The translations under genes and the position numbers were made by a program. Below the pieces are notes generated by a model that had not been told where the DNA came from, searched no databases, and saw only the letters and a program-made list of their open reading frames with translations. From Carposina sasakii (taxonomy: Eukaryota > Arthropoda > Insecta > Lepidoptera > Carposinidae): 64,000 bases of DNA. This document shows, in pieces, positions 1 through 11,550 of this stretch. Location: contig CP053150.1 of the NCBI GenBank assembly GCA_014607495.2, forward strand, positions 13,164,495 to 13,228,494, given 5' to 3'. Positions within the stretch are counted from its first letter, which is position 1. Every line of letters begins with the position of its first letter.

Positions 1-1660
1 AAAATTAGATTATCGTTGGACTAGTAAACTAAGAGTATTGTACTATTTGATTGTGTTACTATTTAATACTATATCACATACACACATTATTCGCTTTGAA
101 ATTGTAAACTATTCCATATAAGATCTATATTTAACGTGGTACTTAATTAGTGCAATCTATATATTAGAAACATGGTAGACGTCTTATGTAAAGTAAACAA
201 ATCAGGTTTAACTAAAGCTTTATTAATCAATAACGTCACTCATAGCAAGGTTTAGATTTGTTAATAACATTGTGTAATCAAAATACAGAGTAGTAATATA
301 ATAGCTATTACATATTTGCATCAAGTTTCATAGGTTTAGAATAGAAAACCATAACCATAAATAAAACACGGGTACCATCTCATAGATTCCATTGATAGAA
401 GTAGGTACCTTACCTCAAACGGCGCAAGCAGTTTTGTAGGACGTAGTACCTAATTTTAAGTTTTAGAATATTTAAAAAATAATAAATAAATAAATAATAA
501 AAAAATTATGAGTAATTAAGAACTCATATTGAAATCCCAATAACGTTTTATATATGAAATAATATATTATTACTTTTAACTTAGCTATAAACTATACTCA
601 ATAAATAAATCCATACTACGTAAGTGTAGGTATTATTCTATTCTGCCCAAAAGATGATATTTCCTTTGAGAAGTCTTTTAATTACCCTGCTTATCTAGTA
701 TAATCAAAAGCCTCCTAGCCGTGATTGAAAAACCGTATTGGTAGGTACCGCATTCGGATATTTTATAAATATAAAATTGCAAGTAACATATCGATTCATA
801 TTACCCCTCCCTCTACCAAATAGATATGAGCTGCCTGCGGCTGGAAGTCATGAGAAGCGCAAATGGAGTGTGAATAATACAGGAGATTGCGCTCTTGGAT
901 TATTGTCACATGCGCAGGTGTGCGCGCGGCTTAATGTCGATTGCAATACAAACAAGGCTTAGGTTAAAATCATGTTAATACCTTCTCTCTTGTGTATTAC
1001 TTGCTTTAATATTTGACAACACTAGTTATCATGGTTTTTATAATATTGAATCTTCACATATACATATAGGGTGTAGGTGACAGCTAGGCAAATACTGAAA
1101 TGCTGAACAAGTACCATTGTGTTGAGTTATATGACAGTGTTATTACTCGCAGGAAATGTATGTTTGATTTGATTATCAGTAATCTTTGCTCTCCGCGAAA
1201 GTTGTTTCTTTTTACCTAGCTAGTTTCGTGTCAAAAGATAATCACTAATTTTAAAAAGACCTTATAATCGAAAGAAGAACTAAGGCAACATTTTATAACA
1301 TAACCTGTTTTTATAAACTCGGTATGAAGATATCCAAATACTCGAGCTTATTACAACACGCGTTCAAAATAACTTAAGTATTCCTTTGTGTTTATTTACA
1401 TTAAGTTACTTACAAGGAAAGGAGAAAAAATATACGATATTCTTTTGGTAAAAACAGTAATATAAAGAGAAAAAATGTTGTTTTACGTTTATGAGATAAG
1501 AGTTTGCTTCATCTATTGATAAAAAGTTAATATTAATGTATTTGCATGGTGGTATAAAATAATGGTGAGTACATCGTACGTTCTAAACACTTCATCAACC
1601 AACTGATCGATCAACGTTTTAAATTCATAAAACAAATGATGAATAGTGAAGTAAAAGTCC
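1..1660. other. No gene seen
   Basis: A+T-rich sequence. The only candidate is a weak 36-nt minus-strand exon-like segment at 414-449 (reported as a finding). Confidence 0.5.
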
Positions 1661-1669
1661 GTTCTGTCT

Positions 1670-1678
1670 CTATAAATA
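1670..1678 (+). promoter_or_regulatory. Possible TATA box upstream of the short ORF
   Basis: CTATAAATA lies about 250 bases before the ATG at 1925 and is followed by non-repetitive sequence up to the CpG-rich block. In A+T-rich DNA such matches are frequent, so support is positional only. Confidence 0.2.
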
Positions 1679-1924
1679 ACTAAAGGAGTTCGCTCTCTAC
1701 TATCTAGATGCGAAAATATCCGTAAAGTTCTCTTTAGTTTAGTCTAGGTATAAACTGCAAGAAAACTTCGCAAGCCACATAACAGAAAGCCAAACAAAGG
1801 AAGGCAAACAGTCGAAGACAACTCCTTTGCCCGCACCTTTTCCTCTATTTAAATTTTCGCACGAGTTGCAAATGTAGAAACAAACTGCATTTGTAGCAAT
1901 TCTATAGGTATTTCCTAAACAAAG

Positions 1925-2038
1925 ATGGATGCTTACCCGGTCGAGAGAGCGATCAAATCGTCTAGAAATTTAACAGATAGGGGCTACGGCTACTACGGCT
2001 CTATAGTTCACCGTGCTACGAAGAAGACTCGATCGTAG
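1925..2038 (+). CDS. Candidate 37-codon short ORF in a CpG-rich putative first exon
   Basis: ATG at 1925 (context ACAAAGATGG) opens 37 codons starting MDAYPVERAIKSSRNL, containing RGYGYYG, and ending KKTRS before TAG at 2036. A consensus donor (AAGA|GTAAGT) follows at 2066, so the frame may be a small protein or an upstream ORF in a spliced leader exon. The block is clearly richer in C+G and CpG than its flanks. A TATAAATA sequence at about 1670 could place the exon start near 1700. The other two plus frames are closed. I know no family with this sequence; basic, Tyr/Gly-rich composition is all that can be said. Confidence 0.35.
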   Translation: MDAYPVERAIKSSRNLTDRGYGYYGSIVHRATKKTRS

Positions 2039-2065
2039 TCTTACTACGCGCGAAGAATAGCAAGA

Positions 2066-2520
2066 GTAAGTTTTATAAATGTGCGTTTTGATGCTACTTG
2101 CTCTGTTTATGACTATTCATATTATGATAATCTGTGTTATGTGTGTGACTAGTTCCAAAAATGTAGGTTCTTAGTTCCAAAATCATGCACGTAAACCTTT
2201 TTTACGCAAACAATTCTGACTACAAAGAAATAAACAAAATCTTGATAACCTTATCACTCAAGGAAGTAAAAATAATCAGAAATCTCGTAAATTACCCAAG
2301 TAAAAGTTCAATTCCGATAGTTGATTTCATATCGGCTAGTAACGGATCGTAGCTAGGCGGGGCCTCTAATCCGGGCCTCAAATTGGCTTCGCTCCGTCTC
2401 TCCAGATTGAAATTCCACGTCTTATTTTATTAGATGAACTTGTAGGACGCTCGCTAACGACAGCGATGGAACGAAAATGGCTTATTTTGTACTAGGAAAT
2501 AGCTTTACATAGTACATATA
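2066..2520. other. No feature seen
   Basis: It would be intron if the CpG-rich exon ending at 2065 is real. A G+C-rich patch at 2350-2410 has no recognisable content. Confidence 0.4.
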
Positions 2521-2915
2521 GACACGGCTATGTTTCCCGAAATGGGGAAGAACTGTAGGATCGTGAGGGAGATCCCACAGCTGCATTTTGCATAGCGGGG
2601 ACAGATGTTAGCCGCGTGGTGCCGGCAGAGTAGAGTTTGTACAACCCCTGCCTACCCGTGGGTATCGCACGAGGCGATTAAGGGTTTCCGGGAGGCGGGC
2701 AGCAGCGCTTCCCGTACTGACAACATAGTCCGAAAATCACTCTGCGGTGCACCTGCCTGCCCAGCGTGGTGACTATGGGCGAAACCCCCTGTGGCAGTAG
2801 CCTTGTAACATGCCCTGGGGGAGGCCTACGTCCAGCAGTGGACTGTAATAGGCTGAAGACGAAGTTGCTAGCTTATCGCCTGAGAGAATGCCCGAGTTTA
2901 TGTAAAATTTTGAAT
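2521..2915 (+). mobile_element. Family D element interrupted by a SINE-like unit
   Basis: GCTATGTTTCCCGAAATGGG at the left and TATCGCCTGAGAGAATGCCC at the right are parts of family D. The 256-base SINE-like unit splits them. Confidence 0.55.
2609..2864 (+). repeat. SINE-like unit with LINE tail, copy 1
   Basis: The unit starts near TGGTGCCGGCAGAGTAG and ends in GGCCTACGTCCAGCAGTGG followed by a short GAAGACGAAG tail. The tail matches the 3' ends of lepidopteran RTE-like LINEs, so those enzymes probably mobilised it. This copy interrupts a member of the TIR family whose parts lie at 2521-2608 and 2865-2915. Confidence 0.75.
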
Positions 2916-3654
2916 CTTGAATTGAATGTTGAAACGTTAGATTACGCCAAACAAATTCACAATCAGGTACTTTCTTGATACTTGCTATGGTTTCGTTTAT
3001 TAATAGCTACTACTGTTACTAGTGTTAATTGCCCATTAATATAAATTATTAAGTACCTACATTAACAGAGTGCTACTTAACTGTGAAGGTCTCTAAAATT
3101 TGAAATAAACATTGTATGTTTTTGGGTGTTGTGGATCATTGAAAGGCTTATTTCGTAACTTTTAATGGTTAATAAACTTTGTGGAATAGCTTAAATTACC
3201 CTTTTCGTTCATATTTTTCGTACCCTTTTTTTAAATAATTACCGCAAAGTATCATTCAGTTTTCGTGGGCATAATATACAGCATTATATGTATATATGTA
3301 CAAATGTCGACAATTTTAATGTTAAAATTACATTTTGTTAAAAAGTAATCCCGAAATGGGAGTTGGGAATACCGACGAAGGTACGAGTATGTATACTTAC
3401 CTACAATATAAAACATTACTCTCTTTCTATTGCTATACTACCTATATATAAAAGTAGCAAGTTGCCTGTCAATTTATATTTGTTATTTATATCAAAAAGA
3501 AATTCTTAATTTAGCCACCCGATTCATTACCATTATCAAATTAATAAATCCTTTCTTTACAATAAAATTGGTCAACATTATATACACCATTAGATTCTCA
3601 TAATGTTTGCCTCGTCACGACATTGTAATGGCTGATTGTTGTATTATATTATTA
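2916..3654. other. No feature seen
   Basis: A+T-rich DNA between family D and a Helitron. Confidence 0.5.
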
Positions 3655-3880
3655 TTACTAGTGGACGCCCGCGATTCCGCTCATAATGTTTGCAAGTCTA
3701 ACAGACAAATAATTAGCAATAAATTAAAATTGCGACTATAATTTGAGATTTAAACTATCCTATCTCTCAAGTTGGATCGAACTGCACATGGTGTGCGAAT
3801 TTTATTATAATCGGTTAAGTGGTTTAGGAGTCCATTGAGGACAAACATTGTGACACGAGATTTATATATATTAAGATAAG
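3655..3880 (-). mobile_element. Non-autonomous Helitron
   Basis: The 3' end on the minus strand is GCGGGCGTCCACTAGT with a decayed hairpin. The body contains GGTTAAGTGGTTTAGGAGTC, and the 5' end is in TTAATATATATAAATC. This belongs to a type of Helitron-like repeat common in Lepidoptera. Confidence 0.6.
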
Positions 3881-5284
3881 ATATTGTATTATTAACTGTC
3901 AGGACAAACAGATTACAACGAGTCATTATTCTCGGAGGTTGGGTAAACGATTTGAGTTGTCTTTATTAATAATTTTATAACATATAATATTATCTTATCT
4001 TGACTAAGATAAATTAATAAAAAACACTTCTCCATATATATCATCCGTTAGGATTTTTTCCTATTAATTTGACACGGTACCTATGCTTCCTTCTACAGAC
4101 ATTTTTTATTATTATTTTATTTATTCAACAAAAATCCACAGCTATTCTTACAGATTATACATTAAAAATAAACATAAAATAAAGCCAATTAAGGATTTCA
4201 TTATCTATAGTTAATCAATTAAAATCAGCTAAATCAAAAACAGTGCATAAGATGCGTGTGTTTAACCCTAGGCCAAAAATCTAACTAGAGATGCCCATTA
4301 TTTCTGTACAACGAGAGTGAGTGGATTTTTATGTTTAGCCTCACTACTTAAGCTCTTTCAAAATTTGACTGATGATGAATCTGATCAATGGTTTACTCCT
4401 GGCGGAAGATAAATTGTGTTCTGAAAGGATTTTTATTACTTAGGTATGTAAAGGTACCTACCGAAACATTCTGAAATCACCTTATAATTCAAATAACTGT
4501 AGGCATATAATTTTCTAATACAATATGTATTTAACATTCTACTTAATGCAATCTCCAACAAATATTTAATTTTCAATGGGTGGGGACTGGGTATTTAGTA
4601 CATAGATTTTTTGTCTTGAATCTAATATGAAATATCTACATTTTTACTAAACGAAGCTATATACTATATGGTGACAACGTCTTTAATAGATAATATTAAT
4701 ATTTATATCCATCGGTAGCACAGAATAACGTAGTAAATAACTCGGAGAAAAACATGAGTTGGCTCCTAGCCCATCAGATTATTGGCGGCACTGTTGTAAC
4801 CTACATTTTCACTTTGCACAATAAATAAATGAGAATTCTGTGATTTCTCGATATTCTATAACTATATCGAATATTTACAAGCTAGCCACTTGTCACAAAT
4901 CATTAACATGATACCGCTATGCTAAACGTGACTGTAAGGATCTCCTTTCCTTGGCTATCCCATTTTGTATTTGTGTATGTTACATATTATATCGAATACC
5001 AATCGACCTAGTAGATGTATACATAATGTGTAATCTGAAGTAAATTGGTACTGTTAAAGTCAATCAGAAAAAGAATCTGAGCTTTACTTACTCTAACTAC
5101 TTTGCCCTTGATTTTCGTAGTGAATATGATGCAAAATAAAATGGTACGTTTACGTGAGCATTCATAGATTTTGCAGCGAGGTCAGCCGATGTTTGCAATT
5201 TTTAAATTAAAATCGGGCGTCGATGAAAATGTGACTAAGCACTTTACCTTCTAGGTGGGACTCGTCAACTAATTTTTTTTCCGT
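3881..5284. other. No feature seen
   Basis: A+T-rich. A 24-codon frame from ATG at 4754 (MSWLLAHQIIGG) is too short to call. Confidence 0.45.
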
Positions 5285-5490
5285 CTGTATCCGAACGTTT
5301 AAAAATGCCTTGGATTGAGGTTGGTCACCCCACAGCGCAGTTTCTCACTGGACATGGTAATTTTAAGAGTAAACTATACACCTTTATTTAAATTAGTTCC
5401 AACACCTTGCTGTGACTGTTCATTGGCCAACTGTCCCGTACAACAAACTTCCCATCACATTCTTTGGTAATGTGTACTTTGGTGTAATGC
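5285..5490 (+). pseudogene. LINE RNase H-like remnant (R1/jockey group)
   Basis: One frame reads WIEVGHPTAQFLTGHGNFKS, and after a frameshift LVPTPCCDCSLANCPVQQTSHH. The pattern Q-LTGHG-F---L, then P-C-C and a final -HIL block is typical of the RNase H/C-terminal end of R1- and jockey-related LINEs. Too decayed to classify further. Confidence 0.5.
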
Positions 5491-6286
5491 CCGTAATCAA
5501 ATGTTAAATTCTATTTAATCTGTCTCCAGACCGATTTATCATTATGACCTTATCTCATCTAAGCACAATTTCCGTGCCTTCAAAGAATTTTGTCACGTTT
5601 ATTATTGGCATAATAACTCATAGGTAACATAAAGTAGCCGTATGTTCCAATTGTAATATTATTGTCAATCAGTGCTTAATGTAATATTAAGCATAGGTAC
5701 CTATCTTCATACTTCACATTCTTTTTTCGTTTTTCTATTAGTTTTAATGCTTTATAGTCGCTAGTTAGGTCCCCCCGGGATTTTCTATGCTATGTTATGC
5801 ATTTTTCTGGTCGCCTCTGTTGATCCTGGCTCACAGGAGTTGCAGAAGCGGGAATGAGTGGTGGGCCAATAAAAGAAGCACTTTACCTTGGATTTGATAA
5901 ACACGTGGCATTGCGATGATTTCCAACTCACTGCCTTGATGGCACACTAGACAATCTTGAGCGCAATTATTTGTTAAAACCACTGTACCGTGTAGATTGT
6001 CCTGACATAGTCCAATTAACCTACATTATTATCGCGTCGTGTCTGTCCGTCTCAGATATCCCTGGGCGCTTGAGATGCGATACTAATCGCCGCTGAGTTC
6101 GATGTCGGCGAAAATGTTCAATAAATACGAGTACTATCTTAAAGCAGTTGCGGCATTAAGTCAATTCCCTCAGACAGACGGAAAAGTTAACCGAATGATG
6201 CTTTCTCAGATTGAGCTGTGATTTTATTCCCGGTTCAAAGACCTCTTTATACTGTTACAATCGGACTGTATAGATACGCGATGATA
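5491..6286. other. No gene seen; probable repeat at 5800-5990
   Basis: The part with CACAGGAGTTGCAGAAGCGG and GATAAACACGTGGCATTGCG resembles dispersed lepidopteran repeat sequence, but has no second copy in this window. Confidence 0.35.
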
Positions 6287-6430
6287 AACTAGATGTCGCT
6301 ACTGGTAAAAGTAGTCCGCAACATCGATTCCTTTGGGCAATGTTAGGTTAAAACCCCGCTATGTAGTTACACCACTACCAACTAGATGTCGCTACTGGTA
6401 AAAGTAGATCGCAACATCAATTACTTTTTC
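6287..6430 (+). repeat. Direct repeat, 93-base period
   Basis: ACTAGATGTCGCTACTGGTA plus AAAGTAG occurs at 6288 and 6381, followed by similar CGCAACATC sequences. Two units only. Confidence 0.7.
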
Positions 6431-6497
6431 TGGGTTCTTAAAATAGAGTATGGCGAGATTTTTCTTTATCATTTTTTTTCTTGAAGCAAATTTTTCC

Positions 6498-6538
6498 ATT
6501 CGCGAAATTAACCAAATCTTTTGATTTATTTCGCGAAT
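6498..6538. repeat. Hairpin with ATTCGCGAAAT arms
   Basis: Eleven-base arms at 6498-6508 and 6528-6538, separated by 19 bases. Each arm itself holds a TTCGCGAA palindrome. Confidence 0.7.
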
Positions 6539-6589
6539 AATATTTCTGTCTGAAGTTTAATTTATTTATATCGCTTAAAGGCGTAAAAT

Positions 6590-7165
6590 AAAAGTAACGA
6601 ACGAATAAAAGCGTGCGTACCCGTATGTATTCGTTACGTTACTTTGACCATGAGTACTCTTTACTATCGTATCGTTACCGAACTCGTTAATTCCTGATAC
6701 CGCATAACCGCGTATGGTATAGTAACTATAGTATGTATAGGTAGTATGGTAACGAGTCGAATCCCCTAGGTCCACTAAACTGTCGACGTAATATACCAAA
6801 TTTGCAATGGATTTACTACATATTTAGAAAATTTTAACCACAAAATTAAATTATATTACAAAAAATAGTACAAAACAGTAAAAAACTTTGACGATTTAAA
6901 AAAATATATAAGTACTTTAAACAAACCTAATCACCGTTCTTTGAAATAAGCGATTTAAATGAACCGCATCACGCACATTGGTAGAACATACGATCAAAAA
7001 CAAACGTATCAATACACCACTTGCGATCCGAAACAGTGTATTATACGAAAAATACCCATGATACGAAACATGCGAGTAACGAGACGAATTCCTGGTTAAC
7101 GTTTCGTTTACTCGGTACTTGATGCAGTACTCGTTACTGAGTAACGAATACTTACGGTTTGTTAC
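6590..7165. other. Region dense in CGTTAC/GTAACGA words
   Basis: RTAACGA, TCGTTAC, CGTATG and similar words recur on both strands (for example CTCGTTACTGAGTAACGA at 7127-7144), far more often than in flanking DNA. It may be the remains of a transposon with many subterminal motifs. The longest frame (6575-6799 minus) is made of these words and is not a credible gene. Confidence 0.4.
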
Positions 7166-7458
7166 AGCTTTTTACCAGATGTGATTATTCCAGCGTCCGT
7201 ACGCATACTTTACCAATATTTATTCTTGATACATACATAATATCCTTTAGTTAGTCTTTTCGATAGCTTTATCTATTTATTATTATATCTGTGCTTTGAA
7301 AATATCTTTCTTTCGGTACAGCTTTGAACTGCCAAGGTTTATATTATAATTATTATCTCTTTCATTCAAAGTTCAGTTAAGAATTTTATAAGTATGACAT
7401 TTGGTGCCTGAATAGGACCTGAATATGCGTATTCCTACAGCGTAATACCAACGAAGTA

Positions 7459-7528
7459 ATTCCAAATATTAGCTTATTACAAATATAGGTACAGGCACCT
7501 ATATTTGTAATAAGCTAATATTTGGAAT
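7459..7528. repeat. Perfect palindrome, 32-bp arms, 6-base spacer
   Basis: The left arm 7459-7490 (from ATTCCAAATATTAGC) and the right arm 7497-7528 are exact complements around ACAGGC. No other copy was noticed in the window. Confidence 0.95.
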
Positions 7529-8551
7529 CACTTATCAAGATTGTTCAATTTGACGAATGGAATTATTACTATTGAGAAAAAAGGAAACCGGGGAATTCGA
7601 TATAGAGAAAATAACAAATTGGGAAAATTTGCGAATGGAAAAATTGCGATAAAGGAAAGCGATAGTGAAGTGATCAGTGGAAGTACTAAAGTAGAAGTAT
7701 TGTGTTTTAGTGAGTTTGTGACCTAAATAAAAGTGCTCTTTTATATTCTCCTCTTTTAATCGACGGCTCGAAATTATCGAACCCTAGCTAGTCCGTAACA
7801 ATACGAAACAAAAGGGGTATATGAAGTGAATAGCTCACCTACCCACAAAATTTTAGACTCACATGTTTATTTTTCAAGTTCTAATTTGCTTAAAAAAATT
7901 CTACCATACATACTCTAATGATAATTCATATACCTACATTATAGTTGCAGATATATGTATGTTGACATTTTTTTACTAAAAAGAGAACCATAGAATCTAT
8001 CTCTTTCTCTCGAGTAAATACATTGTTATCACTCAGTTATTAAAAGGGATATTAGACTGACAATATTATCTACAAAGTTACATAATTTGTTAAGCATTAA
8101 AAAAAAAACTAATGCATACATGTCTGCAAGTGGCTAAACAGTAATATACGGCTGCCACAGTTGACGTACATTGATCACTTTAAAAGTAGCTTTGTTTAGT
8201 AAACGGGCAACTCGAACAGCATGCGCTAAAAGCATCCATTGCTCGTAACGTAAGTGATGAGATATATAATGTATTTTCGTAGGCAAGGGTTGGCATCATT
8301 ACCATCCTACTCTTTTTGTAATCTGAATATGTAATTAATGGTCAAATGCCTTTATTGACATCTGTACAATTTGTATGTAGACGATATAACCATTTCTATC
8401 AAGTTATTATTTAAAAGATTTCGCCTAGTAAATTCGACGCCTGTCGCCCATCATAATGTTACATAACAACGTAATAAAATTCTAATAACTGCTATAAAAG
8501 TGTTTTTCCTGTATTATGACAGAGTGGGTTGATAGCGAGTTAATAACTTAC
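7529..8551. other. No gene seen
   Basis: A Lys/Gly/Ile-rich 61-codon frame at 7541-7726 has A-rich composition and no domain. The rest is A+T-rich; it would be intron downstream of the exon at 8552-8622. Confidence 0.4.
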
Positions 8552-8622
8552 GTGATAAAGGTAGAGGTTGGTGTCACATCCCTTGTCCTTGTCTTTAGGA
8601 AGTCCATGCTCGTCGGCGTCAC
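8552..8622 (-). CDS. Probable second coding exon of the minus-strand gene
   Basis: On the minus strand a strong acceptor (pyrimidine-rich, TTTATTACAG) ends at 8623 and a consensus donor (CAC|GTAAGT) follows 8552. The 71 nt are about half G+C against a much lower background. Read after a phase-1 exon they encode a first Gly (shared codon) and DADEHGLPKDKDKGCD, then TNLYLYH, ending at a codon boundary. The exon at 43205-43283 ends in phase 1, so the two would join in frame over an intron of about 34.6 kb, giving 50 residues so far. The phase-0 reading is also open, so the frame rests on the proposed join and on codon third positions. An RNA-seq junction would settle it. Function unknown. Confidence 0.5.
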
Positions 8623-10833
8623 CTGTAATAAAGGGAAAAATCAGATAATGAACACAATAGGCGAATCTGTTTACAGCTTGGAACGCGATACAAAGGAAAG
8701 GCTTCGTAAGGTGTTTTTGTCAGCACTCGCTTGATATTGGTTGGATATCATATTCATATTATTTTCAAATTGATAATAGTTATTAATTAAGTACGTGTTA
8801 TTTAAAAAGATAGGATATTAAATCGTGTAAAGCCACTTTTAAAAGCAGAAGTTTTTTTCTATTTTTGTTTGTTATATGTTAGGTAAATGACTGAATCTGA
8901 CTGCTCGCAACTTTATCCCCGGACAGAAAAACGTTCTAGTTTTCTGGGAAAAGGATATTTACCTGTAATATTTAGTAAGCAAATTCTTGGGTACGAGTAT
9001 GTATACTCAATCTAATTTAAGTGATTGTAATATTACAAAAGTAAATTGTAGTCAAGTTGGTATAAGTATTGTACTATTGTATTCAAAAGCGATTTTACAA
9101 GCCAGACTGAACTATTGTTATCTGGAGAACTAGAAAAGAGTATTGTTCACGAACGCTTTTATAAGTATAAAAAATGTTCTGCTTCTTCTCAGATTCTGAA
9201 TGCCGGTAATATCGTGAGATAGATGAGATTTTAAGATATCGTAGTTACCTTTATACTGTAGGTATTTTGTTCTAGTGAGTACTAATACCTATGTATACAG
9301 TTATTTTTAGAAGGTATTGATTGATGGATATACATTATATTGCCTAGGCAGGTAGTAAGTATTTCATTTAAGAGGTTTTTCTTCACATAATGAACAAATA
9401 TTTTACAGGACACCATCTCCTTCCCACCATTCCAGTGAGTAAAGCGTAACAATACATTGTCACCTTGTAGCGACAATACAGACAGGGTAACGCAGTGCGT
9501 ATATTTGCCCAGTTCCCAAGCGTAATATATTTTTATTAGCAAATAATACATTGTTTGTTCCAAGTTGAAAGGTAAGGGTTGATATTGTATACTGCGATGA
9601 CATCTCGGTGTGACAATAGTGTTGTCATTGTATCATTTAGCACGTTTTTGGTATGTACGAGTATTTGTAACATATTTCTAACGATACGAGCTAAAAAGAT
9701 ATTTCAAATAAACCTATTATTTTTGGAAGCGAACAATACATTAATCTCCGAAATCAGTTTTTAAAAGATAACTTCCGTAAAAGTCTCACATGGAAGGAAT
9801 ATTCAGCGTTGAAAACTTTGGCGATAAATATTCGAGCTCTACTTTATTCTTGTAGGGATGGAAGTACACGAATGGCTGTGCCAAAAAACTACAAAGTACA
9901 GACACGGTTGTTTCATTCCGTGTTTGTTGGCGTGAAATAAAATACTGCCTTTTTTGTGCAATGATTTGGTCTGAAATTTAAAAATACGCAAACTCGGTAG
10001 CCACACAAAAACTATGTTAAAATTATGTAAGTAAAATAAAATATATGTTTTTTACATTGGCGCCGTTTCTATGATTAAAATAGAAAACACATCAGACTGG
10101 ACAATAATATTGTTTTACGCCATTTAATCAAAAGCTAAACTTAAGCTATATTTAGTTACAATTCTGTGTATTGTAGATAATTCTCAAGTTATGACAAGAA
10201 TAACTTGGCATCAAAATCGAGCATACGTAATGAGGTAGAAACAATGCGAAGTTGATTCGACTCGACACAAATTACAGGCCCGTCAACAAGCCTCGTTTCT
10301 GCTCAATGCTGGTAATTCACTTACCGACTCAAGTCGAGTACAAATGTTTCAACGAGTTCAATTTTCATATAAATTAGAACTTTGACCTATTTGTTTATTT
10401 TGTATCATTAGTGTAACTATAGTTACAGATAGAGTAAGAAAAATTATAGATACTTTTGGACCAGAATCATAAATATTAGAATCATCGTATCTATCATACA
10501 TGGTTGGTATATGATGGTACGGTCGTACTGCGTCATTGATTAACTAACTAGAAAATAGATCAGCCTGTCACTTTAAGTAATTAGAAACAATAACTGAACG
10601 TGTATTTACAAACAATGCGAACTAGGGCGCATCCGTTGATCTCATGGCAGCAAATATTTGTACGATGTGCACTACCGACCGAGTCAACATTTGTATTATT
10701 TATTTATTTATGATACGCGTGATGAACGACCAACGGAAATACAAAACTAGGTACATCATTTAGTGGAATGACGGGGTTGTAAACTTTCTCTACATTATTG
10801 AGAAACTAGTTTGAAGGTTGTATATTTTTTAAG
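8623..10833. other. No feature seen (putative intron)
   Basis: A+T-rich, without recognisable repeats or convincing exons. A 93-codon minus frame at 9282-9563 has no domain or splice context. Confidence 0.45.
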
Positions 10834-11060
10834 CTATCCTACTATAATATTATAAACGCGAAAGTTTCTAAGTATGGATGGATAGATGGATGGATGTTTG
10901 TTACTCTTTCACGTCAAAACGGCTGCAGCGATTTTAATAAAATTTGGTATGGAGTTAGCTAACTACTTTTGATCTCGGGAAAATATTTTTATACCGGATA
11001 ATTTCGACATTTTGTTTTTTTCTGCAGTCCACGCGGACGAAGTCGCGGGCGTCCAATAGT
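10834..11060 (+). mobile_element. Non-autonomous Helitron (short type)
   Basis: It begins TCCTACTATAATATTATAAA and contains TTGTTACTCTTTCACG. It ends in the hairpin GCGGACGAAGTCGCGGGC followed by GTCCAATAGT, where the usual CTAGT has one change. Length is about 220 bases, as in the copies at 27964 and 60185. Confidence 0.75.
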
Positions 11061-11495
11061 CTATCATATTTCTATTCCAAACCCACATGTTTATCAGACA
11101 GTATTAATAAAGTTATAATTATTGAAAAATCTCATTACTCAAGCGCCAAGAGATAATGTATTTTTATATCGCTCATCGGAAAGAAAATTAAATATGCTAG
11201 CCATGAACTTAACGTAATTAGAGAGTAATTGAATATACCACCAAATGTCAGGACTCAGGGGGCGACCGTTGGGCGACCTTTGAAATTGATCACATGTTGT
11301 TTCACACTCGTCTAACAGAGACACACTTAGATACCAGTGACACAAGTAAATATGCTAGTCTGTGGGTGGGCTGGATACTGCTCCCTGGTTGACTGGAAAA
11401 TTTGAGACTCGAAGTCAAATGTTTATTTTTTAAGATTGTATGAACATTCTTGAGCCGTTTCTCTATACTATTTCGAAAATACTTATGATTTCGTG

Positions 11496-11550
11496 TCAGA
11501 CAGGTTCTTATGATATAATTAGCCCATTATATCATAAGAACCCTGTCTGA
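11496..11550. repeat. Near-perfect palindrome, 24-bp arms
   Basis: TCAGACAGGTTCTTATGATA and onward (11496-11519) pairs with 11526-11550 with one extra C; the spacer is TAGCCC. Confidence 0.9.

Noticed and set aside
5886..5950. Minus-strand exon-like segment ending AAG|GTAAAG
   Set aside because: The sequence resembles dispersed repeat DNA and the acceptor lacks a pyrimidine tract.
8195..8249. Plus-strand exon-like segment before GTAAGT at 8250
   Set aside because: Short, open in one phase only, and no partner exon or promoter.
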